The notes below the pieces were generated by a model, which saw only the letters and a list, made by a program, of their open reading frames with translations, ran no database searches and was not told where the DNA came from. From contig VSNT01000004.1 in the NCBI GenBank assembly GCA_009774465.1, positions 1-60,739 on the forward strand: 60,739 nucleotides of DNA, written 5' to 3'. The number at the start of each line of letters is the position of its first letter. Positions within the stretch are counted from its first letter, which is position 1. This document shows positions 33,169 through 42,646 of this stretch, one piece after another. The stretch is from Lachnospiraceae bacterium. GTDB taxonomy: Bacteria; Bacillota_A; Clostridia; Lachnospirales; Lachnospiraceae. The position numbers were made by a program, and so were the translations under genes.

Positions 33169-34626
33169 TTATATTTGCAATGGAAAATTCATATGTTCCA
33201 AAAACAATTCCTGAAAAGCAGGTTCTTCCGCCAGTTCCACATGGACAAGCTGCTTCTTTCCCTCCTCTGTCTGTTTCTGCATTTTAGAGGAAAGCAAAGC
33301 CATAGCAGCGCCTGTTCCCGCCAGATTTCCGGCCTGAACAAACTTTTCTCTGTCAACATTTGGAAAAAGTCCTGTTTGTATCCCGCTTTCAATTCCAATG
33401 TAGCAGCCAAACGCTCCTGCCAGATATATATAATCCAGTTCCTCCAGCCGGCATCCGGCCTTTTTTAATAAAGTTTCCATTCCGGAGCGGATTGCGCTTA
33501 TGGACAACTGCAGCTGCCTTATATCTCCTGCTGTCAAATATACCGGCTGCCGGACATCTGTTAACAGAAAACGCCTTTGACCTCCCTCTTTATTCTCATC
33601 TGAAATTCTATTGCAGATCCGTCCCGGTACCCCTGCCTTTCCCGCTTCCTGTGCGCTTCTCATATAGCCGGAGTGATCCAGCACGTCGAGATGATACAGG
33701 AGGGCAAGGGCATCCACCAGACCGGAGCCACAGATTCCTGTGCCTCTTCCACCCCCGATCACTCTTACTGCAATGTCCTGCATGGGAAAACTTCCGGCTA
33801 AAGAAACCATATCCACAGCGCCTTTTACCGCCCGCATTCCCTGGCTGACTGCGCCGCCTTCAAGAGCCGGACCTGCTGCCGCAGAGCAGGCAAACTTTCC
33901 TTTCCCACATTGCAAAAGGATCTCTCCATTGGTACCAATATCTACTGCCAGCACTTTTTTCTCTGGTTCTTTTAAGTTTACATAACTATAAACCATCAAG
34001 GCATCCGCTCCCACAAATCCGCCAATGGGAGGCAGAACAATCATTTGAGTATCCTTCAAAAATTGGAAGCCAAGGCTTTCTCCTTTTTTGAATACCGTGC
34101 CATTATAATCCGGTTCAAATGGCGCCTCGGATAATCCTTTCGGCTGAATTCCAAGCAGAATTTCACACATGGCAGTATTGCCTGCAAAAGTAGCTTTCCT
34201 GACCTGTTCCTCTTTCAGCAGAGGCTTTTCTTTTAATTCATCTTTTTCCCCTGCCGCCCCAACCAGTCTCCTTGCCATTGCATCCAGACGCATGACCAGC
34301 AGCCTTTGCATTTTAACAAGATTTTCCCCATCTTCCACCGCGGCCTGAATCCTGCTGATCACATCCATGCCAAAGGAAGCCTGTGGATTTGCATCAGTTT
34401 CCACGCCCAAAAGCGCTCCATCCTCCAAATTCCAAAGCATACCTGAAAGGGAAGTAGTTCCCACATCAAAGGAAATCCCCAGTCCTTTTTCAGGCTGAAT
34501 TTCAAATCCTTCCGGGAAGGAAATCCTCACCTGCTTATTGGTATTTAATTTCTGGTAGATTCCGCACCCGTCACAGCTTTCACGCCTGCATCCCGGACAC
34601 CTTGTTTTTCTGCTTTCCAAACTCAC
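33169..34626 (-). CDS. ASKHA-domain protein of the RACo/DUF4445 type
   Basis: A 485-aa actin-like ATPase related to the C-terminal part of corrinoid-protein reductive activators (RACo, RamA). Phosphate-binding signatures are GISFDVGTTSLSG near residue 50 and VLAVDIGTNGEI near residue 225, and GGGRGTGICGSGLVDAL lies near residue 290. Instead of the usual ferredoxin domain the N terminus has a compact cysteine cluster (CPGCRRESCDGCG). No corrinoid methyltransferase or acetyl-CoA pathway gene is in the window, so the partner is unknown. Confidence 0.75.
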   Translation of the reverse strand: MSLESRKTRCPGCRRESCDGCGIYQKLNTNKQVRISFPEGFEIQPEKGLGISFDVGTTSLSGMLWNLEDGALLGVETDANPQASFGMDVISRIQAAVEDGENLVKMQRLLVMRLDAMARRLVGAAGEKDELKEKPLLKEEQVRKATFAGNTAMCEILLGIQPKGLSEAPFEPDYNGTVFKKGESLGFQFLKDTQMIVLPPIGGFVGADALMVYSYVNLKEPEKKVLAVDIGTNGEILLQCGKGKFACSAAAGPALEGGAVSQGMRAVKGAVDMVSLAGSFPMQDIAVRVIGGGRGTGICGSGLVDALALLYHLDVLDHSGYMRSAQEAGKAGVPGRICNRISDENKEGGQRRFLLTDVRQPVYLTAGDIRQLQLSISAIRSGMETLLKKAGCRLEELDYIYLAGAFGCYIGIESGIQTGLFPNVDREKFVQAGNLAGTGAAMALLSSKMQKQTEEGKKQLVHVELAEEPAFQELFLEHMNFPLQI

Positions 34627-34670
34627 ACCTCCCTATGGCTGAACTTTTACGGTATACCGAACTATCTTGC

Positions 34671-34752
34671 CACGGAAATCAACTTTCAGATTTCGGAATG
34701 ACACTCTCTCCAACACCATATACGCTCCGGAAGCTGAAAATTGATTTCCGTG
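34671..34752. repeat. 19-bp inverted repeat, 44-bp loop
   Basis: CACGGAAATCAACTTTCAG (34671-34689) pairs with CTGAAAATTGATTTCCGTG (34734-34752) with one mismatch. It lies in the 341-bp divergent region between the ASKHA gene and the methyltransferase gene, 45 bp upstream of the former. Confidence 0.7.
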
Positions 34753-34828
34753 CTATCTTGTAGAAACCTCTTGCATTTTTAAAAACATTTCTCTATTATC
34801 TAAAGAGTATATCATCAAATATTATACA

Positions 34829-34933
34829 GGTAATTGCGAAACTGGTAAGTTTGTGAAGATTGGAACAATATTTCTATTCAAATCACAGAAATATTGTTCG
34901 AATCTTCCCACTACTTTATTGTTCGCAATTACC
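34829..34933. repeat. Nested 105-bp palindrome
   Basis: Outer arms GGTAATTGCGAA (34829-34840) and TTCGCAATTACC (34922-34933); inner arms GAAGATTGGAACAATATTTC (from 34855) and GAAATATTGTTCGAATCTTC (to 34907), nearly perfect. It lies just upstream of the methyltransferase gene and would form one long stem in DNA or RNA. No open frame inside. Confidence 0.75.
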
Positions 34934-34967
34934 CATATATCATATCACACAGAAATGAGGGAATGCC

Positions 34968-35828
34968 ATGTGGATTGCAGATAATTGGACGGAATATGAA
35001 GTAATAGATACTTCCTGTGGGGAGAAGCTGGAGCGTTGGGGCGATTATATTCTGCTTCGTCCTGATCCCCAGGTGATCTGGAATACCCCCAGAAAAGATG
35101 CCCGCTGGAACCGGTTAAACGGGCACTATCACCGCAGCTCAAAGGGCGGCGGCGAGTGGGAATTCTTTCAGCTTCCTGATGAATGGAGCATCCATTATGG
35201 CGATCTGACCTTTCACCTGAAACCTTTCAGTTTTAAACATACCGGTCTTTTTCCCGAACAGGCTGTCAACTGGGACTGGTTTTCCGATATAATAAAAAAA
35301 GCAGCCCGTCCTCTTAAAGTATTGAATCTGTTTGCCTATACCGGCGGTGCAACCATTGCCGCTGCTAAAGCCGGCGCCCATGTTACCCATGTGGATGCCT
35401 CCAAAGGAATGGTTGGCTGGGCAAGGGAAAACGCGGCAGCTTCCGGTCTTTCAGATGCGCCCATCCGCTGGCTGGTGGACGACTGTGTCAAATTTGTGGA
35501 ACGGGAAATCCGTAGAAACAATACCTATGACGGCATTATCATGGATCCTCCTTCCTATGGAAGAGGCCCTAAAGGAGAAATCTGGAAAATAGAGGACAGT
35601 ATCTATCCTTTTATCCAACTGACTACCAAATTGTTAAACAAAGATTCCCTGTTTTTCCTGATTAATTCCTATACAACAGGCCTGCAGAGCGCTGTACTTA
35701 CTTATATGCTAAAGACTACTGTTGCCAGAAAATTCGGCGGCCAGGTGGTTTCCTCCGAAATCGGCCTGCCTGTAAGCGGATCTGATCTGGTTCTTCCCTG
35801 CGGTGCCTCGGGACGCTGGGTGCGTTAA
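34968..35828 (+). CDS. Class I SAM-dependent methyltransferase, RlmI-like
   Basis: A 286-aa protein that matches the C-terminal catalytic half of large rRNA cytosine methyltransferases of the RlmI/RlmK type. Motif I is VLNLFAYTGGATIAAA near residue 120, the acidic end of strand 2 is HVDASKGMVGWA near 143, and the catalytic motif IV is DPPSYGRGPKG near 200. The PUA domain of RlmI is absent, so the substrate (23S rRNA or another RNA) is not certain. GAGG and an ATG at 34968 give the start. Confidence 0.85.
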   Translation: MWIADNWTEYEVIDTSCGEKLERWGDYILLRPDPQVIWNTPRKDARWNRLNGHYHRSSKGGGEWEFFQLPDEWSIHYGDLTFHLKPFSFKHTGLFPEQAVNWDWFSDIIKKAARPLKVLNLFAYTGGATIAAAKAGAHVTHVDASKGMVGWARENAAASGLSDAPIRWLVDDCVKFVEREIRRNNTYDGIIMDPPSYGRGPKGEIWKIEDSIYPFIQLTTKLLNKDSLFFLINSYTTGLQSAVLTYMLKTTVARKFGGQVVSSEIGLPVSGSDLVLPCGASGRWVR

Positions 35829-35900
35829 CCCTGAATGTTCTATAAATTGGGGCAGACAACGCAGACTTTCATATACTTCAACCTGCAAATGCCATGCATT

Positions 35901-36389
35901 TTACGCCATACGCCACGACCGTATGGTACGCAGCAGTTCCAGCATCCATTGACGATACCCGGGAATCCATCTGGATGCCAGATTATCATATTTATAAACA
36001 CAGGGTGCCTTATCAGGAAAATAAAGGTACATACGATATCCATAGACCATAAGCATACCTGTCACCAAAACTCCAAGCGCCACTGAAAATCCTTTTACCT
36101 TTTCTCCCTTTATATACCGAAAATACCCACAGTATAATAGAAAAAACAGTATCAGAAAAAGCGATGGATTAATGGAAAACGCACGTCCAATCTCTCCCCT
36201 TGACAAAAAAATGACCGCTCTGGTAAGCCCACAGCCTGCACAGGGAATCCCTGTTGCTGCCAGCAATGGACAGAATGCATGAAATACCGCATTCATCATT
36301 AGATAATACAGCAAAAACAATGCAAATGCCAGGGCAATGCCTTTCAAATCTCCGACAATTCTACTTACGATTTTTCTTATTTGTCTCAT
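35901..36389 (-). CDS. DUF2752 membrane protein
   Basis: About 162 aa with three to four membrane helices and the family motif IPCAGCGLTRAVIFLSRG near residue 50, which has two conserved cysteines. ATG 36389 lies inside the 3' end of ktrA (29-bp overlap), so it is cotranscribed with potassium uptake genes. A TTG two codons upstream is an alternative start. Function unknown. Confidence 0.8.
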   Translation of the reverse strand: MRQIRKIVSRIVGDLKGIALAFALFLLYYLMMNAVFHAFCPLLAATGIPCAGCGLTRAVIFLSRGEIGRAFSINPSLFLILFFLLYCGYFRYIKGEKVKGFSVALGVLVTGMLMVYGYRMYLYFPDKAPCVYKYDNLASRWIPGYRQWMLELLRTIRSWRMA

Positions 36390-37041
36390 ACTCAAAATTC
36401 TTCAAAAGACGCTTTACATCTTCAATCTGCCCAATAACCATCAAATGTTCCTTTGCATCAAATTCATGATCCGCCATAGGCATCAGTTTGGTGGCGTCAT
36501 TCTTTTTAATGCCTAAAATGCTTACTTTATATCTGGCGCGGAAATTTACTTCCTTAATGGTTTTTCCTACCCACTCCGAAGCTACCGGAATTTCAAAAAT
36601 AGAATATTCGGAATTAATGGCAATGTAGTCAAACACATGATTTGCACTAAAACGAATCGCCGCCTTCTGGGCAATGTCCCTGTCAGGATAAATCACTTCA
36701 TCCGCCCCGTTTCGCAAAAGAAACTTGGCCTGAATATCTCTGGTTGCATTGCTGACTACATATTTGGCCCCATTTTCCTTAAGAAGTGATGTCACCTCCA
36801 GACTGCTTTGAAAGTTTGTTCCAATACATACAAAGCAGATATCAAAATTATTTACGCCTATGCTTCTTAAAACCTCCACATTCGTGCAGTCTCCAATCTG
36901 CCCGTTTGTGACAATCGGCATCAGCTCTTCAACCTTTTCCGCCTTTTCGTCAACAATCATTACCTCATTTTTCAATTCCACCATTTTTTTACAAAGATGC
37001 TGCCCAAATCCGCCAAGTCCAATAATTAATACTGATTTCAT
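36361..37041 (-). CDS. ktrA: Potassium uptake regulator KtrA/TrkA family
   Basis: Peripheral gating subunit, 226 aa, near the 222 aa usual for KtrA. The N-terminal Rossmann domain starts MKSVLIIGLGGFGQHL and binds nucleotide; the C-terminal TrkA_C domain begins near residue 145. Start ATG 37041 is six bases after GGAG. It follows ktrB by 15 bp. Confidence 0.92.
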   Translation of the reverse strand: MKSVLIIGLGGFGQHLCKKMVELKNEVMIVDEKAEKVEELMPIVTNGQIGDCTNVEVLRSIGVNNFDICFVCIGTNFQSSLEVTSLLKENGAKYVVSNATRDIQAKFLLRNGADEVIYPDRDIAQKAAIRFSANHVFDYIAINSEYSIFEIPVASEWVGKTIKEVNFRARYKVSILGIKKNDATKLMPMADHEFDAKEHLMVIGQIEDVKRLLKNFEYETNKKNRK

Positions 37042-37056
37042 ACCCTGCTCCATTTC

Positions 37057-38412
37057 TTATCCTATCATTATTTTTTCAACCGGGAACTGAACCGGCGCCA
37101 CCTTTTTCCGTTCTGTAAAGGAAAGGGCAAAGGACATGCTGCCAATTCGTCCACAATACATCAACAATATAATCACTATCCGGGAAGCAGTGGATAAATC
37201 TCTGGTAAGCCCTGTGCTCATTCCCACTGTTCCGATTGCCGAAAACACCTCAAACATTACATCCTCCACCGGAAGATAAGGCTGGATAAAGCAAATAAAT
37301 ATCACTGATATCACCGCCATCAACATGCTGAGTACCACCACATTGCTTGCTTTTCTTATTACATCATCATCCAGCCTTCGCTGAAACATGTTAACTCCCT
37401 TGCTCTTCCTTAAATTTGACCAGACATAGGCAACCAATACCAGGGCAGTCACTGTTTTAATGCCGCCTGCTGTAGAGCCGGGGCTTCCTCCAATAAACAT
37501 AAGCAGCATGGTAAGCAGCTTGGATGCTCCGGTAAGGCCCCCTGTATCAATGGTGTTAAAACCGGCTGTCCGGGCTGTCACCGAGCTGAACAGAGCCGCA
37601 AGAAATTTATCCTTTCCGCTCATTCCTGCAAGAAGATTGTCATTTTCAAACAGAAAATAAAGAACGGTTCCTGCCACAAGCAAAAGCACTGTGGTAAATA
37701 ATGTAATCTTTGTATGCAGCATATATCTTTTCCAGCGGCATCCGTTCTTTTTTAAGTCGCTCCAGACGAAAAAGCCAATGCCTCCTAAAATAATCAGCGC
37801 CATCAGTACAAAATTAATCAGTATATCTCCATGAAATTCCACAAAGGAAGAATACTTTCCCGAATATCCCCCCATCAAGTCAAATCCGGCATTACAAAAG
37901 GCGGAAACAGAATGAAAAATGCCGTAAAGAATCCCCTTTGCTATTCCAAACACCGGAATAAAACGGGCGGCTAAAAGTACTGCACCGCATCCCTCAAACA
38001 AAAAAGTTCCCCAAAATGTAATTTTCACCAGACGCACTACGCCGCCTAACTGCATGTAATTCATGCTCTCCTGCAAAATTCCCCTTGTCCGCAGAGAAAT
38101 CCTCTTTCTCAGGATAAGGGCAAGCAAAACTCCCAGCGTCATAAATCCCAGACCACCGATTTGTATCATCAAAAGAATTACCATCTGCCCGAAGGCGGTC
38201 CAGTGAGTTGCTGTATCCACCACCACAAGTCCTGTCACACAGGTGGCGCTTGTAGCTGTAAAAAGTGCTGTAAGAACTCCTGTCCTTTCGCCTGCTCTGG
38301 TGGCTGCCGGAAGCAGCAAAAGCAGCGTTCCTGTTAAAATCACCGTCAGATAGCCCACTGCAATGATACGTACATAAGTTATTTTGTCCTGAATTTTATT
38401 TAAAAATTTCAT
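37057..38412 (-). CDS. ktrB: Potassium uptake channel subunit KtrB/TrkH family
   Basis: Membrane subunit of a Ktr potassium uptake system, 451 aa. Four M1-P-M2 repeats can be traced by their filter-region sequences, for example TSATCVTGLVV near residue 54, SVSAFCNAGFDLMGG near 168, TARTAGFNTIDTG near 287 and SAIGTVGMSTGLT near 395; each has the critical glycine. Operon: ktrB-ktrA-DUF2752. Confidence 0.93.
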   Translation of the reverse strand: MKFLNKIQDKITYVRIIAVGYLTVILTGTLLLLLPAATRAGERTGVLTALFTATSATCVTGLVVVDTATHWTAFGQMVILLMIQIGGLGFMTLGVLLALILRKRISLRTRGILQESMNYMQLGGVVRLVKITFWGTFLFEGCGAVLLAARFIPVFGIAKGILYGIFHSVSAFCNAGFDLMGGYSGKYSSFVEFHGDILINFVLMALIILGGIGFFVWSDLKKNGCRWKRYMLHTKITLFTTVLLLVAGTVLYFLFENDNLLAGMSGKDKFLAALFSSVTARTAGFNTIDTGGLTGASKLLTMLLMFIGGSPGSTAGGIKTVTALVLVAYVWSNLRKSKGVNMFQRRLDDDVIRKASNVVVLSMLMAVISVIFICFIQPYLPVEDVMFEVFSAIGTVGMSTGLTRDLSTASRIVIILLMYCGRIGSMSFALSFTERKKVAPVQFPVEKIMIG

Positions 38413-38583
38413 ATTTTCTCCATCTGCCGCTTTCAGCCATAGCTAAACTGATATCATTCTATACCAATGGCGGAGAAATATCCAGTGGCAATGTGACAAT
38501 GTAACAGCAATGTAACAGTTTGGCCCCTCTGCATTCATAAAAGCTGCGTGAAAATTTTATTAGGAAAAACTTCTTTTATAGTG

Positions 38584-38589
38584 TATAAT
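38584..38589 (+). promoter_or_regulatory. Probable -10 box of trpS
   Basis: TATAAT lies 53 bp before the trpS start; the -35 region is poor (TTAGGA-like). No T-box leader was found upstream, so trpS seems to have a simple leader. Confidence 0.45.
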
Positions 38590-38641
38590 GGAGCAGAAAG
38601 GCATTTTGCCCTATAAAAGTCAGTAAAAGGAGTATACAAAC

Positions 38642-39736
38642 ATGTCAAAAATAATTTTAACCGGCGACAGACCTACCGGACGTCTTCATGTGGGACACTA
38701 CGCAGGTTCCCTAAAGCGCAGAGTGGAACTGCAGAATTCCGGTATCTATGATAAAATTTTTATTATGATTGCAGATGCACAGGCACTTACAGACAATGCC
38801 GAGCAGCCGGAAAAGGTGCGTCAGAATATTATTGAGGTTGCCCTTGATTATTTATCCTGCGGGCTTGATCCTGAAAAATCCACGCTTTTAATTCAGTCCC
38901 AGATTCCGGAGCTTTGTGAGCTTTCCTTTTATTATATGAATCTTGTTACGGTTTCCAGACTGCAGAGAAACCCTACCGTAAAATCAGAAATTCAAATGCG
39001 TAATTTTGAAGCAAGCATTCCTGTTGGATTTTTTACTTATCCCATCAGTCAGGCGGCGGATATCACAGCCTTTCAGGCAACCACTGTTCCTGTTGGAGAG
39101 GATCAGCTCCCCATGATAGAGCAGACCAAAGAAATTGTGCGTAAATTTAATTCCGTATACGGCGATACGCTGACAGAGCCTGACGCACTGCTTCCTGATA
39201 ATAAAGCCTGCCTGCGCCTTCCCGGCATTGACGGAAAGGCAAAAATGAGCAAGTCCTTAAATAACTGTATTTATCTTTCCGATACGGAAGAAGATGTCCG
39301 TAAGAAAGTAATGTCCATGTTTACCGATCCAAACCATCTGCAGGTATCAGATCCCGGTCAGGTGGAAGGAAATCCTGTATTTATTTATCTGGATGCTTTT
39401 TGTAAGAATGAATTTTTTGCCGAATATCTTCCCGACTATGCTAATCTGGAAGAGCTCAAGGCACATTATAAAAGAGGCGGTTTAGGGGACGTTAAAGTGA
39501 AGAAATTCTTAAATAATGTATTACAGGAAGAGCTTTCCGGCGTCCGCTCCAGAAGAAAAGAATGGGAAAAAGATATTCCTGCGGTTTATGAAATTCTTCA
39601 TAAGGGAAGTCAAAAAGCCCGGGAGGTTGCTGCCAAAACATTAGGGGATGTTAAAAATTCCATGAAAATCAATTATTTTGACGATCACGCTCTGATTGCC
39701 GAACAGTCGTTAAAATATTCACAGGAGAATGTATGA
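38642..39736 (+). CDS. trpS: Tryptophan--tRNA ligase
   Basis: Class I aminoacyl-tRNA synthetase, 364 aa. The HIGH-type motif is GRLHVGHYAGSL near residue 13, and the KMSKS loop is GKAKMSKSLNN near residue 200. AAAGGAG precedes ATG 38642. It overlaps the next gene by four bases (ATGA). Confidence 0.96.
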   Translation: MSKIILTGDRPTGRLHVGHYAGSLKRRVELQNSGIYDKIFIMIADAQALTDNAEQPEKVRQNIIEVALDYLSCGLDPEKSTLLIQSQIPELCELSFYYMNLVTVSRLQRNPTVKSEIQMRNFEASIPVGFFTYPISQAADITAFQATTVPVGEDQLPMIEQTKEIVRKFNSVYGDTLTEPDALLPDNKACLRLPGIDGKAKMSKSLNNCIYLSDTEEDVRKKVMSMFTDPNHLQVSDPGQVEGNPVFIYLDAFCKNEFFAEYLPDYANLEELKAHYKRGGLGDVKVKKFLNNVLQEELSGVRSRRKEWEKDIPAVYEILHKGSQKAREVAAKTLGDVKNSMKINYFDDHALIAEQSLKYSQENV

Positions 39737-40233
39737 AGGCTTACCAGATCAAAGATGTAAAAAAATTTATGAGTAAACTTCTTGGGGGCGACGCCTTCGA
39801 CTGCTTTCTGCTGGCCGAGGCTGCAGTAACAACCTGCAATACTTTTATCATTGACGGTCATATGGTCAGGGAGTTTTTCACAGGAGATGTAAATGATGAA
39901 GGCGGGCTTCCTCCTTATGAGTTTTCCCAGTGGAAAGACATGCGTCCTCTTTGCTTTGATCTGATTAAGGGAAAACGCACCCCTGTTAATTTTAAATTTG
40001 TTCTGCATTATAAGCCGGAACTGATTGAAAAAATATTATCTGAAAATGAGGCCGATATCTCTTTACATGATGTCAAAGCCTTTGTGCTGAACATAAAATA
40101 CGATGGCAGTATGCTTACCTGCATTACTGCCACCGCTTTTCATACATTTCTTCCTGATAAAACCCCGGATAAACTCTGGGACAATCATATAACTCATTTT
40201 CTGGACGCTCTTGAAATGCCTTATGAAACCTGA
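39733..40233 (+). CDS. Conserved protein of unknown function, coupled to trpS
   Basis: 166 aa, soluble, no signal peptide. It begins MKAYQIKDVKKFMSKLL and contains LPPYEFSQWKDMRPLCFDLIKG near residue 60. I believe it belongs to a DUF found in Lachnospiraceae (possibly DUF5721) but cannot confirm. The ATGA overlap with trpS means translational coupling. Confidence 0.7.
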   Translation: MKAYQIKDVKKFMSKLLGGDAFDCFLLAEAAVTTCNTFIIDGHMVREFFTGDVNDEGGLPPYEFSQWKDMRPLCFDLIKGKRTPVNFKFVLHYKPELIEKILSENEADISLHDVKAFVLNIKYDGSMLTCITATAFHTFLPDKTPDKLWDNHITHFLDALEMPYET

Positions 40234-40321
40234 CGCCTCTGACATTTTTAATTCCCGCGAGCAATGAGTCAAGCGTCGTGCCTGCACGAACAGTCGACGA
40301 ATGTCGCGAGGGGATATTTCA

Positions 40322-41293
40322 TTACATGGAAGCATCCACTGCCGCTCCTTTCAAGTCCTCGTCAAGCAGCTTCATTTCCTCCATTAATTTCTTAATTTCC
40401 TGCTGAACCTCATCCATTGTACTGTCCATCTGTGTCAGGGCTTTGGTCACATCCCCTGCATGTTCGGCAACATCCTCCGCAAATTCTTTTTTGGATGCTT
40501 TTTCTTCTTTTGCGTTTTCGATCTTTTCTTCCTCTTCTTTTTCCTTCTCGGCCTTTTCTTCCGCTGCTTCTTTCTTCTCTTCCAGCTCTTCATCAATATG
40601 GTCTTTGGCTTCATCAACCAGCATACCCATAACTTCCCTGCTGGCGGCTTCCATAATATCCTCCGCCTCATTCTGGGCATCAATCATCGTATGGGATTTC
40701 AGCCTGTTGACCTGGGTGGCCGCGATAGAAACCAGTTCTCCATAAATTGCATCTTTTGCATTCTGCCAATCCTCTGTGAGCCGCTCCTTTTCCTTCTTCA
40801 TATCCAAAGACCGTTCCTGATACTCCGTAAGTCCTTCTGCCTCAATCTGTGCAAGACGTTCCTGCTCCTCGGGCGTAAATGCAGACTGGACATCTCCCCT
40901 TCTCTCAGCAGCTATCTTTCTTTCAAGAAGCAAAAGATCCTGCTGCTCCTGGGATTCATCTGTAATTCCATAGCTATCCTTAAGCGCTGCTCTGGCATCA
41001 TCAATCTCTTTGATTCCTCTTTCCGCTTCATACTTTTTATTTTGGAATTCTTTGACCTTGTTTCTGCTTTTTTCGATACCCTCGTCTATTTTCTGATCGC
41101 CAGCCCATGCGTCGCTTACGATCTTCATTGCCTGCTTTCTGGCATCCTGCCTTTTCTTTGTAACAGGATCAAACTTTTTATTGAAGTCTCCTGCAAAAAC
41201 GCTGTTTCTGTTTGTTTTCTCCTGTGCTCCGCCATTATGCCTGTCATTTAAGGTGTTATCACCCATAAAAATAGTATTATTGTTTACTCTCAT
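40322..41293 (-). CDS. Coiled-coil protein of unknown function
   Basis: 323 aa, highly charged and predicted mostly helical. A short N terminus (MRVNNNTIFMGDNTL) is followed by long heptad-rich stretches; residues about 225-265 are almost only Glu, Lys and Ala. No signal peptide or membrane helix. ATG 41293 lies 11 bases after GGAGG. Resembles phage-scaffold-like or secretion-substrate-like coiled coils only in composition, so no function is assigned. Confidence 0.65.
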   Translation of the reverse strand: MRVNNNTIFMGDNTLNDRHNGGAQEKTNRNSVFAGDFNKKFDPVTKKRQDARKQAMKIVSDAWAGDQKIDEGIEKSRNKVKEFQNKKYEAERGIKEIDDARAALKDSYGITDESQEQQDLLLLERKIAAERRGDVQSAFTPEEQERLAQIEAEGLTEYQERSLDMKKEKERLTEDWQNAKDAIYGELVSIAATQVNRLKSHTMIDAQNEAEDIMEAASREVMGMLVDEAKDHIDEELEEKKEAAEEKAEKEKEEEEKIENAKEEKASKKEFAEDVAEHAGDVTKALTQMDSTMDEVQQEIKKLMEEMKLLDEDLKGAAVDASM

Positions 41294-41758
41294 AGATCCA
41301 TCTACCTCCAAATCAGAATATTCCTTTATTTCGTGTCTTATTATTTATATCGGCATTTGACTGAATGTACTTAGTTTTTTTACCTGAAATGTAATGAATT
41401 ACTGAAAAATTGGTGTCAGTTCATTCAAGCCATTTATGTCGGGCGTCCGCCCTATGGAATTGATATCAAAATTTCCATAAAACAGAATAATAAAGATTGC
41501 AATATGATTAAACAGCCATTATAATAAAACCAAAGCAAAAGATTTCTTTAAGCAATAGCTTATTTTGCAGCAAAGCTGTATCTGACAGAATCGTCTGTTC
41601 TTAAATTCCTGAAATCCTGCTTTATAATCCAATCATTTAAATATGCAGGAAACAGGAAATGTGACAGAAGGAACTATGTTTTCAGAAAACAGCTTTTTTA
41701 AAGCTATCAGCAAATCTGTACATGCTGCCTGTGTTTCCTGCCAAAAGGAGGAAACCCT
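41294..41758. other. 465-bp intergenic region without genes
   Basis: A/T-rich. I see only an inverted repeat GCAGGAAACAGG (41645) / CCTGTGTTTCCTGC (41728-41741) with a two-base bulge, and AGCTTTTTTAAAGCT near 41691, both just upstream of the Rpn gene. No open frame with a ribosome binding site was found. Confidence 0.5.
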
Positions 41759-42646
41759 ATGAAAAATAATGTAACCACGAAATTAAAGGACTTAAATCTG
41801 GTGGATAAGTTCCTGTTTGACGAGACAATGGAAGACCGGGAAGCATATCAGGCAGTCATCAGTATTTTGCTTGAAAATGAAACCACGCTTCTTACAAAGC
41901 CACAGACAGAAAAGGAGCTGAGAGTATCGCCACAACTGCGCCAGATCAGGCTTGACGTAGTCAGCATGGATAAAGAGAAAAAACTGTATTATACAGAAAT
42001 GCAGAAGAAAAATACGGGCAATCTAATAAAGAGGAGCCGCTATTATCAGTCCCAACTGGATGTGTCGCTTTTAGAACCGGGAAGTACAGATTTTAATCTG
42101 CTGAATGACAGCTGCTTTATACTGATCGCTCCCTTTGATCTCTTTGGAAAAGGATTGTATCGGTATACCTTTGAAGGTATCTGCCGGGAATGCCCGGATC
42201 TAAAGATAAATGACGGAGCAGTCAGAATTTTTATCAATACCAGCGGCGGAAACAGAAAAGATTTTTCACAGGAATTTCTGGACTTTATGAAGTATATTAC
42301 AGAAACCACCGACAAAGCGGCATCCGATACGAAAAGCAGCAAAATAAAGTTGATTCATAAACAGGTAAAAAGAATTAAGCTTTCGGAAAAGATAGGAGTA
42401 AAATTTATGCAGAGATGGGAAGAAATAGCATATGCCAGAGAAGATGGCAAGACTGCGGGAGAAACTCTAAAGCTTATAAAACTGATATGCAAAAAAATAG
42501 AAAAAGGCAAAAGTCCGGAGGAAATTGCAGAAGACCTGGAAGAAGAAATAGATACGGTTCGGTTGATTTATAAACTGGCTATAGATTCTGCTCCGGAATT
42601 TGACAGTGAAAAAATATTTGAAAAATATTACAGTTACGATTCTTGA
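41759..42646 (+). CDS. Rpn/PD-(D/E)XK nuclease family transposase-like protein
   Basis: 295 aa. The nuclease core shows RLDVVSMDK followed by YYTEMQKKN near residue 80, then RSRYYQSQLD, the typical order of PDDEXK_2/Rpn proteins. The C-terminal part (about 200-290) is helical with an EEIAEDLEEEIDTVRLI segment that looks like a small helix-turn-helix used in this family. AAAGGAGG precedes the ATG. It is only distantly related to the copy at 23474-24583. Confidence 0.85.
   Translation: MKNNVTTKLKDLNLVDKFLFDETMEDREAYQAVISILLENETTLLTKPQTEKELRVSPQLRQIRLDVVSMDKEKKLYYTEMQKKNTGNLIKRSRYYQSQLDVSLLEPGSTDFNLLNDSCFILIAPFDLFGKGLYRYTFEGICRECPDLKINDGAVRIFINTSGGNRKDFSQEFLDFMKYITETTDKAASDTKSSKIKLIHKQVKRIKLSEKIGVKFMQRWEEIAYAREDGKTAGETLKLIKLICKKIEKGKSPEEIAEDLEEEIDTVRLIYKLAIDSAPEFDSEKIFEKYYSYDS

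Noticed and set aside
34887..34910. GTTCGAATC, which looks like a tRNA T-loop
   Set aside because: It is the inner arm of the nested palindrome; no acceptor or anticodon stem surrounds it.
40460..41251. A 263-aa rightward open frame opposite the coiled-coil gene
   Set aside because: It is the antisense of Glu/Lys-rich codons, which gives long Phe/Leu/Ser frames; it has no ribosome binding site.
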